Part shown: piece after piece, positions 8,535-16,100 of the stretch | How positions within the stretch are numbered: the first letter of the stretch is position 1 | Layout of the letters: each line of letters begins with the position of its first letter | Source: JACCWP01 sp963801045 | GTDB taxonomy: Bacteria > Actinomycetota > Actinomycetes > Propionibacteriales > Nocardioidaceae | Direction: 5' to 3' | DNA: 64,000 bases | NCBI GenBank assembly: GCA_963801045.1 | Contig: CAWDDC010000003.1 | Coordinates: 806,001-870,000 of the forward strand | Made by a program: the position numbers and the translations under genes | The notes under the pieces: model-generated | Database searches by the model: none | Told to the model about the DNA's origin: nothing | Seen by the model: only the letters and a program-made list of their open reading frames with translations

Positions 8535-8562
8535 GGCCGGGCTGAGGAGTCTCAGCCCGGCC
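8535..8562. terminator. Bidirectional transcription terminator hairpin
   Basis: A perfect 12-bp stem, GGCCGGGCTGAG paired with CTCAGCCCGGCC, closed by the loop GAGT. It lies between the convergent otsA/repeat array and the protease gene. There is no strong T-run, as is common in high-GC actinobacteria. Confidence 0.8.
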
Positions 8563-8590
8563 GGCCCGTTGTGCAGTCCCCCCGCTGGCC

Positions 8591-10285
8591 CTAGAGGGTC
8601 GCCCCGCAGTTCCCGCAGAACTTCTGCCCGGCGACGGCCCGGGTGCCGCAGTTGCCGCAGAACGCGTGCGCCTGCGCGGGCACCGCCGGCTGCTCCTGGA
8701 CCTGCTGCTCGACCGGCGCTGCCGGCTCCGCGGCGGGCTTGAAGCCGACCGTCTCAGACTGCGCCGGCGGGGCCGCCGGCGGCGCGGGCGGGCTGGTCGG
8801 CGCCGACGCCACTGGTGCCGCCGGAGCGGGCGACGGAGCGGGCGGCGGCGCTGCCGGAGCCGGCGGCTGGGCCGGAGGCGGCGTCGCCGCCTGCGGAGCC
8901 GGTGCTGCCTGCGCCGTCACCGGAGCAGCGGGGCCTGCGGGCATCGGGTTGTTCGACGTCCGCGTCGGCTGGGCCGGAGCCGCAGGAGGCGTGGCCCATC
9001 CACCGCTGCCGCCGGGCGCAGCACCGGCCGGCATCGCCGGGCTGGGACCACCCTGACCGCTCTGGCCGCCCTTGCCCCGCCGCGCGATGAAGAACACGAC
9101 GAGACCGATCAGGACCAGCACGCCGACGCCGATGCCTCCGACCAGCGCGATCGAGAAGCCGCCGCCGTCATCGGAGCTGGCAGCCTCCTCCTCGGGCATG
9201 TCCTTGGCCTTGCTCAGGAAGTCGGCGGCCATGGTGTTGGTCGGCTGGTCGTCGATGACGGCCTGCAGGTTCTCGACCGCGGCGTCCTTGTCGCCGGCGA
9301 AGTACGCGTCGAGACCGGCGTAGTAGTTCTCGCTGACCTCGCCGAGCTCGTTCTCCACCCCGACGTCGGCCATCAGCTCGTTGATGATCGAGGTCGACCG
9401 CACGAAGTTGAACTGCTGCGACTCCACCGACGGGTCGATCTTGAAGCTGTTGAAGCCCACGACCTCGCCGTCGAGGTCGACGGTCGGCCCGCCGCTCATG
9501 CCACCGGAGACGGCGGCGGAGATCTCGTACGCGGTGAACTGCCCGCCCTGCAGGGTCTTCTCCGAGCTGATCGACCCGTCCTTGAACGACGGCGAGAACG
9601 ACTGGTCGGCGACCAGGTCGACCGACGCGGGGTAGCCGACGGAGACGATCTCGGTGCCGACCTCCAGCTCGCTGTCGTCGGCCATCTGGATCGCCGGCAG
9701 GTCGGTGGCCTCCACCTTGATGACGGCCGCGTCGCCCTGGTCGAACGGCTGGAACTTCACCACGCGGGCGTTGTACGACTTGCCGGTCTGCACGCCGCCG
9801 GCGGAGACGCCCCAGGCGGCGACAACCTCGCGGTCCGGACCCTTGTTCGTGGTCTCGAAGCCCTCGACGCGGAGCACCTCGGCGAGCTCCTCCGCGGTGA
9901 TGGTGTTGTCGTACAGGCCCTGGTCCATCTCCCACTGCGCTGCCTGCAGCGCCAGCATGTCCTCGACGTCGCCCTTGGGGTCGACGCAGTGCCCGGCGGT
10001 GGCGATGTAGCCGTCCGGGTTGACGACGTAGCCGGTGCACTGGGTGGTGACCTCGAACGGAGCGCCCTCGTTGACGTACTCCTTGAGGACCCGGTCCCAG
10101 ACGTAGCCCTTCCACTTCATCTGCAGGTAGACGACGCTGGGCTGTACGTAGGCGCTGACGCGCTCGAGGTCAGAGCTCTCGCCGGTGGCCCCGGTGTCGG
10201 CGTCGGTGTCGTCCGCCACAGCCGCCGGCGCCGTCAGCGCAATTCCGAGCACGGCGAGGGCAGCGATCGCGGTGAGTCGCTTCAT
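8591..10285 (-). CDS. Membrane-anchored trypsin-like serine protease with C-terminal zinc ribbon
   Basis: Exported protease of 564 aa. A signal peptide (residues 1-25) precedes a chymotrypsin-fold domain with triad His99 (TAGHC), Asp185 (FDQGDAAVI) and Ser264 (GGMSGGPTV). A helical, TPR-like segment (about 315-360) follows, then a membrane helix (about 372-398: IALVGGIGVGVLVLIGLVVF) and a long Pro/Ala linker. The last 25 residues form a double-CxxC zinc ribbon (FCGNCGTRAVAGQKFCGNCG). This topology puts the protease outside and the ribbon in the cytosol. ATG 10285 has AGGGAG upstream. Divergent from an M23 peptidase. Confidence 0.85.
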   Translation of the reverse strand: MKRLTAIAALAVLGIALTAPAAVADDTDADTGATGESSDLERVSAYVQPSVVYLQMKWKGYVWDRVLKEYVNEGAPFEVTTQCTGYVVNPDGYIATAGHCVDPKGDVEDMLALQAAQWEMDQGLYDNTITAEELAEVLRVEGFETTNKGPDREVVAAWGVSAGGVQTGKSYNARVVKFQPFDQGDAAVIKVEATDLPAIQMADDSELEVGTEIVSVGYPASVDLVADQSFSPSFKDGSISSEKTLQGGQFTAYEISAAVSGGMSGGPTVDLDGEVVGFNSFKIDPSVESQQFNFVRSTSIINELMADVGVENELGEVSENYYAGLDAYFAGDKDAAVENLQAVIDDQPTNTMAADFLSKAKDMPEEEAASSDDGGGFSIALVGGIGVGVLVLIGLVVFFIARRGKGGQSGQGGPSPAMPAGAAPGGSGGWATPPAAPAQPTRTSNNPMPAGPAAPVTAQAAPAPQAATPPPAQPPAPAAPPPAPSPAPAAPVASAPTSPPAPPAAPPAQSETVGFKPAAEPAAPVEQQVQEQPAVPAQAHAFCGNCGTRAVAGQKFCGNCGATL

Positions 10286-10310
10286 GTGGGTACTCCCTGG
10301 GAGGAATCGG

Positions 10311-10982
10311 ATGGCCAGGCTCACAAGGGACGCACCGCAGCGCCGGCACATTGGATCCAAATCCTGCGAACGGACCACCCTGCATGACCCGATCGGGCCA
10401 GTCACCGCTCTCGCCGCGTGCCTCATCTCCCTGGCGGTCACCGCGACTCTGGCCCTGCAGCCCGCCGCCGTTGCCCAGCCGCCGCCGGAGGAGCGCCGGT
10501 TCTGGGTCAAGGACAAGCACCCCTACACGTCGCCGTGGTACCGCGGCGAGCACCGCCGGATGGTCAACTTCGGCTGCACCCGGGCGCCCTACTACCCGGA
10601 CAGTCCGCGCTGCGCCGACGACCGGGGCTTCCACCACGGCATCGACGTGGCCATGCGCTGTGGCAACCCGCTGTTCGCCGGGCTCGCCGGCCGGGTCGTC
10701 CGTCCGCGCTCCTCCGGCGCCCTCGGGCCTGCGTACGGGGCCAACGCCTTCCGCATCCGCAACGCCACCCACGACATCGACGTCGTCATCGGGCACACCC
10801 GCCGGGTCTTCGTGCGTCCAGGCGAAAGGGTCGAACGCGGGCAGCGGATCGCCCTCGCGTCTGACGCGGCCGCGCCGGACGGCTGTCACCTGCACTTCGA
10901 GGTACGCCCCGCCGGCGCCGGCTACCACGCCGCGCGGAAGCCGGCCCGCTGGTTCGACCTCGACCGGCAGCCGATCGACTGA
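10311..10982 (+). CDS. M23 family metallopeptidase (exported)
   Basis: LytM-type zinc peptidase acting on peptidoglycan cross-links, or an inactive relative. Zinc-ligand motifs are FHHGIDVAM and DGCHLHFEVRP (HxH), with an intervening GHTRRV. A hydrophobic export segment (ALAACLISLAVTATLALQ) lies about 35 residues in. I chose ATG 10311 because GGGAGGA stands 7 bases before it; a later non-ATG start would give a more typical signal peptide, so the N-terminus is uncertain. The start is only 25 bp from the divergent protease start. Confidence 0.75.
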   Translation: MARLTRDAPQRRHIGSKSCERTTLHDPIGPVTALAACLISLAVTATLALQPAAVAQPPPEERRFWVKDKHPYTSPWYRGEHRRMVNFGCTRAPYYPDSPRCADDRGFHHGIDVAMRCGNPLFAGLAGRVVRPRSSGALGPAYGANAFRIRNATHDIDVVIGHTRRVFVRPGERVERGQRIALASDAAAPDGCHLHFEVRPAGAGYHAARKPARWFDLDRQPID

Positions 10983-10985
10983 CGC

Positions 10986-11633
10986 TCAAGGAGCGACGTC
11001 GGTCCGCAGCCCGGCGATGCCGTCGAGCACGACTGCCAGGAGGGCGTCGAACACGGCATCCGCATCGCGGGCGAAGCTGCGCCGGCCGGACGCCGCCACG
11101 CGCGGGTGGTCCGCGGACTCGACGCGCTCGTCCCGGGTGGCGATCGAGTAGCGATCGTCGGTCGCCTGCGATCGCGCCTGTTCCTCGATGCAGTGCCCGA
11201 CGACGAAGCTGGTGAGGAGTGCGTACGCGTCGGTCGTGGCGTCCACCGAGAAGCCCTGGCTCTCCATCCAGGCCAGTCCCGCCTCCTGGTCGCGGAGCAC
11301 CTCCGGGTCGGTGAGGTACGTGCCGCTGAAGGCGCGCGCGCCGTCGCGGTGCGCGAGCAGCGCGCGTCGCGCGGCGCGTGCGTAGCGGGCCATCGCGTCA
11401 CGCCAGGACTCACCGGCTCGCCGCCGCGAGGCGGCGCGCGCGACTCCGCTCCACACGCGGGTGCCCATCTCGTCGAGCAGCTCCTGCTTGTCCCGCACGT
11501 GCCAGTACAGCGCGGGCGCCTGCACCCCGAGCCGCTCGGCCAGGGCCCGCACGGTGAGCCCGTCCATGCCGCGGTCGTCCAGGACGGCGAAGGCGGCGTC
11601 CACGATCGACCCCCGCGTGAGTCCCTTGGCCAC
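10986..11633 (-). CDS. TetR family transcriptional repressor
   Basis: One-component repressor of 215 aa. The N-terminal helix-turn-helix spans LTRGSIVDAAFAVLDDRG to LAERLGVQAPALYWHVRDK, and the C-terminal ligand domain resembles the TetR_C type. GTG at 11633 (VAKGLTR) is the likely start, because upstream codons would run into the operators. It faces the oxidoreductase gene at 11696, and two perfect palindromes in the intergenic region are its probable binding sites. It therefore should repress itself and the oxidoreductase. Confidence 0.85.
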   Translation of the reverse strand: MAKGLTRGSIVDAAFAVLDDRGMDGLTVRALAERLGVQAPALYWHVRDKQELLDEMGTRVWSGVARAASRRRAGESWRDAMARYARAARRALLAHRDGARAFSGTYLTDPEVLRDQEAGLAWMESQGFSVDATTDAYALLTSFVVGHCIEEQARSQATDDRYSIATRDERVESADHPRVAASGRRSFARDADAVFDALLAVVLDGIAGLRTDVAP

Positions 11634-11641
11634 CCTTGACA

Positions 11642-11687
11642 CCTTAACGGCGTTAAGGCACTGTGACCTCGGCTTAACGACGTTAAG
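11642..11687. promoter_or_regulatory. Two TetR-type operators
   Basis: Operator 1 is the perfect palindrome CCTTAACGGCGTTAAGG (11642-11658). Operator 2 is CTTAACGACGTTAAG (11673-11687). They share the half-site CTTAACG around one central base, and their centres (11650 and 11680) are 30 bp apart, close to three helical turns. Operator 2 overlaps the Shine-Dalgarno of the oxidoreductase. Confidence 0.85.
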
Positions 11688-11695
11688 GAGGGACG

Positions 11696-12640
11696 ATGAA
11701 GGCCGCAATCATCGACCGCGCGGGTGCAGACGCACGCTACGGCGACTTCCCGGACCCGGAGCCGACCGAGGCCGAGACGCTGTCGCGGGTGCTGGCCGCG
11801 GGCATCCACCCCGTGGTGCGCGACCTCGCCGCGCACACCCACTACGGCAGCGAAGGCGTCTACCCGCTGGTCCCCGGTGTCGACTGTGTGGCGCGCGCCG
11901 AGGACGGCGTCGCTCGCTACGCGGGCTTCATCCGGTCGCCGTGGGGCACGTTCGCCGAGCGCGTGGCCACGCGGATGGGTCTCCCACTGCCGGAGGGCGC
12001 GGACCCGATCGCGATCGCGGGAGCGCTCAACCCGGGCCTGAGCTCGTGGCTGCCGCTCGTTGCTCGCGCCCGTGAGGTCGGCGACCTGGGCACGGTGCTG
12101 ATCGTCGGCGCAACGGGTTTCGCCGGGCGGATCGCCGTGCAGAGCGCTCTGGCGCTCGGCGCCGAGCGCGTGGTCGGCCTCGGCCGCGACGAGGATCGGC
12201 TGGCCGAGGTGCGACGGCTGGGCGGCGTCCCGGTCTCACTCGCTGACGGCCCGGACGCCGTGGTGAGCGCTGCGGCCGGCGCGTCGCCGTCGCTGGTGCT
12301 CGACTACCTGTGGGGCAGCGCGGCAACCATGGTCTGGGACGCCCTCAGCGGGCACGGGATGGACGAGGACGACGCCGACATCCTGCACGTCGAGATGGGC
12401 ACGGCGGCCGGCGGGCATGCCGCCTTGCCGGGCGAGCTGCTGCGCAGTCGGCGGCTCACCGTGCGCGGATCTGGCGCGGGCTCCACGCCGGTGACCGAGA
12501 TCATGGCCCAGCTGCCGGTCTTCATGGAGAAGGTCGCCTCGGGCCAGGTCGTGGCACCGGTCGAGGTGTTCCCGCTGGCGCGCGTCGACGAGGCATGGGC
12601 CTACAGGGGTCCACGCCGCGCAGTTGTCGTCCCGGACTGA
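11696..12640 (+). CDS. Zinc-type/quinone oxidoreductase family (MDR) protein
   Basis: Medium-chain dehydrogenase/reductase of 314 aa. It has a GroES-like N-terminal half, then the NADP-binding loop VLIVGATGFAGRIAVQSALALG (about 137-158). No structural-zinc Cys cluster is present, so it is closer to quinone oxidoreductases than to alcohol dehydrogenases. AGGAGGG precedes ATG 11696. Under probable control of the divergent TetR. Such pairs often detoxify small reactive carbonyls or quinones; the substrate is unknown. Confidence 0.85.
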   Translation: MKAAIIDRAGADARYGDFPDPEPTEAETLSRVLAAGIHPVVRDLAAHTHYGSEGVYPLVPGVDCVARAEDGVARYAGFIRSPWGTFAERVATRMGLPLPEGADPIAIAGALNPGLSSWLPLVARAREVGDLGTVLIVGATGFAGRIAVQSALALGAERVVGLGRDEDRLAEVRRLGGVPVSLADGPDAVVSAAAGASPSLVLDYLWGSAATMVWDALSGHGMDEDDADILHVEMGTAAGGHAALPGELLRSRRLTVRGSGAGSTPVTEIMAQLPVFMEKVASGQVVAPVEVFPLARVDEAWAYRGPRRAVVVPD

Positions 12641-12684
12641 TCTCTCCCGCGCCGGGTCCGGTCTGTCGTGGTTGACTCGACCCG

Positions 12685-13488
12685 ATGCGCATCGGGCTGT
12701 TCGTCACCTGCCTGGCCGACACGATGTTCCCGTCGGTGGGCCAGGCCACCGTGCAGCTGCTGGAGCGACTGGGCCACGAGGTCGTGTTCCCCGCCGACCA
12801 GACCTGCTGCGGGCAGATGCACGTCAACACCGGCTACCAGCGCCAGGCGCTGCCGCTGGTGCGCCACCACGCCGAGGTGTTCGCCGACTGCGAGGTCGTG
12901 GTCGCGCCGTCCGGCTCGTGCGTCGGCTCGCGTACGGCACCAGCACGCGATGGTCGCGGAGCGGTCGGCGACCCGCAGCTGGTCGGCGGCCGCCGAGCGC
13001 TCGGCGGCGAAGACGTACGAGCTGTCCGAGCTGCTGGTCGACGTGCTCGGGGTCGACGACGTGGGGGCGTACTTCCCGCACCGCGTCACCTACCACCCCA
13101 CCTGTCACTCGCTGCGGATGCTGCGGGTCGGAGGACAAGCCGCTGCGGCTGCTGCGCAACGTGCGCGGGCTCGACCTGGTCGAGCTGCCCGGCCGCCGAG
13201 CAGTGCTGCGGCTTCGGCGGCACGTTCGCGGTGAAGAACGCCGACACCTCGACCGCGATGCTCGCCGACAAGATGCGGCACGTGCTCGACACCGGCGCCG
13301 ACGTGCTCACCGCCGGGGACTCGTCCTGCCTCATGCACATCGGCGGCGGGCTGTCCCGGCTGCGCACCGGCACCCGCACCCTGCACCTCGCCGAGGTCCT
13401 CGCCACCGCTGAGCCTGACGTCTCACCGCAGTTGTCCGGCGTGTCCGCGACCGAACGTCAGGATCAGCGGGAGGGCGGCGCCGCATGA
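12685..13488 (+). CDS. lutA: L-lactate utilization protein LutA, Fe-S/CCG subunit (three frameshifts)
   Basis: Subunit of the LutABC L-lactate oxidizing complex. Two cysteine-rich CCG domains are visible: DQTCCGQMHVNTGY and later EQCCGFGGTFAVKNAD. With extra bases removed near 12930, 13128 and 13190 the product is 266 aa, normal for LutA. The stop overlaps the lutB start (ATGA at 13485-13488). First gene of the operon. Confidence 0.85.
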   Translation: MRIGLFVTCLADTMFPSVGQATVQLLERLGHEVVFPADQTCCGQMHVNTGYQRQALPLVRHHAEVFADCEVVVAPSGSCVGSRTAPARDGRGAVGDPQLVGGRRALGGEDVRAVRAAGRRARGRRRGGVLPAPRHLPPHLSLAADAAGRRTSRCGCCATCAGSTWSSCPAAEQCCGFGGTFAVKNADTSTAMLADKMRHVLDTGADVLTAGDSSCLMHIGGGLSRLRTGTRTLHLAEVLATAEPDVSPQLSGVSATERQDQREGGAA

Positions 13489-14979
13489 CCCAGACGTTCC
13501 TCGGCCTGCCGACCACCGCGCCGCGCGGCGTGGGCGCGCTGCGGGGCGAGCAGTCGTTCCCCGACGCGGCGCGCGGCGCGCTGGGCAACGCGCAGCTGCG
13601 GCGCAACCTCGCGCACGCGACCGGCACCATCCGCGCCAAGCGCGCCCGCGTGGTCGCGGAGGTCGACGACTGGGAGCAGCTGCGGCTGTCGGCCGAGGCG
13701 ATCAAGACCGCCACCATGGCGCGGCTCGACGAGCACCTCATCGAGCTCGAACGCGCCGGTCACCGCGCGCGGCGGCGTCGTGCACTGGGCCCGCGACGCC
13801 AACGAGGCCAACCGGATCGTCACCGAGCTGGTGCAGGCGACCGGCGAGACCGAGGTGGTCAAGGTCAAGTCGATGGCCACCCAGGAGATCGGGCTCAACG
13901 AGGCCCTCGCCGACGCCGGCATCGCGGCGTTCGAGACCGACCTGGCCGAGCTGATCGTGCAGCTCGGCGACGACAGGCCGTCGCACATCCTGGTGCCGGC
14001 GATCCACCGCAACCGCGCCGAGATCCGGGAGATCTTCCTGCGCGAGATGGCCGGCGTCGACCCCGCGCTGACCGACGACCCGCCCGCGCTCGCCGAGGCG
14101 GCCCGGCGGCACCTGCGGGCCAAGTTCCTGGCCGCCAAGGTCGCGATCAGCGGCGCCAACTTCGCCGTCGCCGAGACCGGCACGCCGTGGTGGTCGAGTC
14201 CGAGGGCAACGGGCGGATGTGCCTGACCCTGCCGGAGACGCTGATCACCGTGATGGGCATCGAGAAGGTGGTGCCGACCTGGCGCGACCTCGAGGTGTTC
14301 CTGCAGCTGCTGCCGCGCTCGTCGACGGGCGAGCGGATGAACCCGTACACCTCGATGTGGACCGGCGTCACGCCCGGCGACGGGCCGCAGGAGTTCCACC
14401 TGGTGCTGCTCGACAACGGCCGCACCGCCGTGCTGGCCGACGCCGGTCGGGCGCTCCGCGCTGCACTGCATCCGCTGCTGCGCCTGCCTGAACGTCTGCC
14501 CGGTCTACGAGCGCACCGGCGGGCACGCGTACGGATCGGTCTATCCCGGCCCGATCGGCGCGGTGCTGTCGCCGCAGCTCACCGGGGTCGAGGACAACGC
14601 GACCCTGCCGTACGCGTCCAGGCTGTGCGGCGCCTGCTTCGACGCCTGCCCGGTGCGCATCGACATCCCGTCGATCCTCGTCGACCTGCGCCGCCGCCAC
14701 GTCGAGGAGGCGGCGGAGGCCTCGCGGGTGCCGCCGACCGAGCAGGTGGTGATGGCCGCGGCCGCCTGGACGATGGGCGACCCTGGCCGGTGGCGCCTCG
14801 CGGGCCGGGCCGGCCGGCTGGGCCGGCTGCTGTCGCCGGCGCCGCGGTCGGATCAGCTCGCTGCCGCCGCCGCTGTCGGGCTGGACGGCGAGCCGCGACC
14901 TGCCGGCGCCGCCGACCGAGACGTTCCGCGACTGGTGGTCGCGCACCGCGGCCCGTCCGAGCCTGGGGGCGACCGGTGA
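13485..14979 (+). CDS. lutB: L-lactate utilization iron-sulfur protein LutB (multiple frameshifts)
   Basis: Central electron-transfer subunit of LutABC. The N-terminal LUD domain includes VVHWARDANEAN and KSMATQEIGLNEAL. The ferredoxin domain has two 4Fe-4S clusters (CIRCCACLNVCPV and CGACFDACPV). The C-terminus reads TFRDWWSRTAAR in one frame. Frame breaks occur near 13762, 14180 (loss of one base or gain of two), 14460, and probably a compensating pair between 14850 and 14970. The TGA at 14977-14979 overlaps the lutC GTG. Corrected length is about 497 aa. Confidence 0.83.
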
Positions 14980-15610
14980 GCGCCCGCGACGAGGTGCTGG
15001 CCCGGATCCGCAGCGCCAACGCCACCGCGGCGGTGGCCGCACCGCCGCCGGTGCCGCGCGACTACGCCCGCCGGCAGCCTCGGAGCCGGCTCGGACGAGG
15101 CGGTCGACCTGCTCGACGACCGGCTGGTCGACTACAAGGCGACGGTGTCGCGACGGACCAGCGCCGGCGTCGCGGCGGCGGTGGCCGCCGCACTCGGCGC
15201 CGCCACGGCGCGTGGTCGTGCCACCCGGGCTGCCCGGCGACTGGGTGGGCGCCGACGGCCCGGAGGCGGTGGTCGACGACGGCGCGCTCACCTCGCACCG
15301 GCTCGACGAGCTGGACGGCGTGGTCACCGCGGCGACGGTCGCCTGCGCGGTGACCGGCACCATCGTGCTCGACGGCTCGCCCGACCAGGGCCGGCGGGCG
15401 ATCACGCTGGTGCCCGACCTGCACGTGTGCGTGGTGCGACCCGACCAGGTGGTGCACACCGTGCCGGAGGTGCTCGGCCGGCTCGAGCCGACCCGCCCGC
15501 TGACCTTGATCAGCGGCCCGTCGGCGACCAGCGACATCGAGCTGGAGCGGGTCGAGGGCGTGCACGGCCCGCGCACGCTGCACGTGGTGCTCGTCGCCGA
15601 CCACGGCTGA
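14976..15610 (+). CDS. lutC: L-lactate utilization protein LutC (multiple frameshifts)
   Basis: LUD-domain third subunit of LutABC. The N-terminus is MSARDEVLARIRSANATAA, and an intact C-terminal half begins RVVVPPGLPGDWV and includes GTIVLDGSPDQGRRAITLVPD and LISGPSATSDIELERVEGVHG, the conserved LutC end. Between about 15070 and 15215 several frame changes break the gene. The length is consistent with a net excess of two bases over a 210-aa product. Confidence 0.83.
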
Positions 15611-15622
15611 GCACCGCCGGGG

Positions 15623-16060
15623 CTAGAGCAGGCAGAACTCGTTGCCCTCCGGGTCGGTCATCACCAGGTGGTCGGGGCGGCCGTCGAGCACGTCCTCGCG
15701 GACCACGGTGGCCCCGGCAGCGGTGAGCCGCTGCGCCGCCTCGAGCACTCGCGGCCACCGCACCTCCCACGGCGTGACCCGGCCGCCTCCGACCTGCACG
15801 TCCAGGTGCACCCGGTTCTTGGCCACCTTGGCCTCCGGCACCTGCAGGAACGAGATCGACGGGCCGACGCCTTGCGGGTCGGACAGCAACGCGCCCTCGT
15901 CCCACTCCTCATCCGGCACTCCCTGGTCGCCCAACCACGCCTCCCAGCTGGCGAAACCGGTCGGCGGTGCCGCCGGGACGTAGCCGAGCGCGAGCGCCCA
16001 GAACTCCGCCAGCCTGCCGGGTTGTGCGCAGTCGATCGTCACGGTCCAGCTCGTCGCCAT
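15623..16060 (-). CDS. VOC-family glyoxalase-like domain protein
   Basis: Protein of 145 aa starting MATSWTVTIDCAQPGRLAEFWALALGY, with the paired beta-alpha-beta-beta-beta pattern of the vicinal-oxygen-chelate fold and the terminal motif LVMTDPEGNEFCLL. The strand-end Glu (EFCLL) and the His in VHLDVQV are likely metal ligands. Convergent with lutC; no functional partner nearby. Substrate unknown; glyoxalase or resistance-type roles are both possible. Confidence 0.8.
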   Translation of the reverse strand: MATSWTVTIDCAQPGRLAEFWALALGYVPAAPPTGFASWEAWLGDQGVPDEEWDEGALLSDPQGVGPSISFLQVPEAKVAKNRVHLDVQVGGGRVTPWEVRWPRVLEAAQRLTAAGATVVREDVLDGRPDHLVMTDPEGNEFCLL

Positions 16061-16100
16061 GCGACCTTTCTAGCCGCTGCTGCCGACCTCGACCCGGAAG

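Noticed and set aside
8163..8594. Open frame over the repeat array reading APESSGRTSVGA on the plus strand
   Set aside because: All frames are open because of composition and the frame-preserving period. No start with a good ribosome site and no known fold, so I call the array a DNA repeat.
13485..14979. Programmed frameshifting in lutB
   Set aside because: Several breaks with no shared slippery sequence, and neighbouring lutA and lutC are broken the same way.
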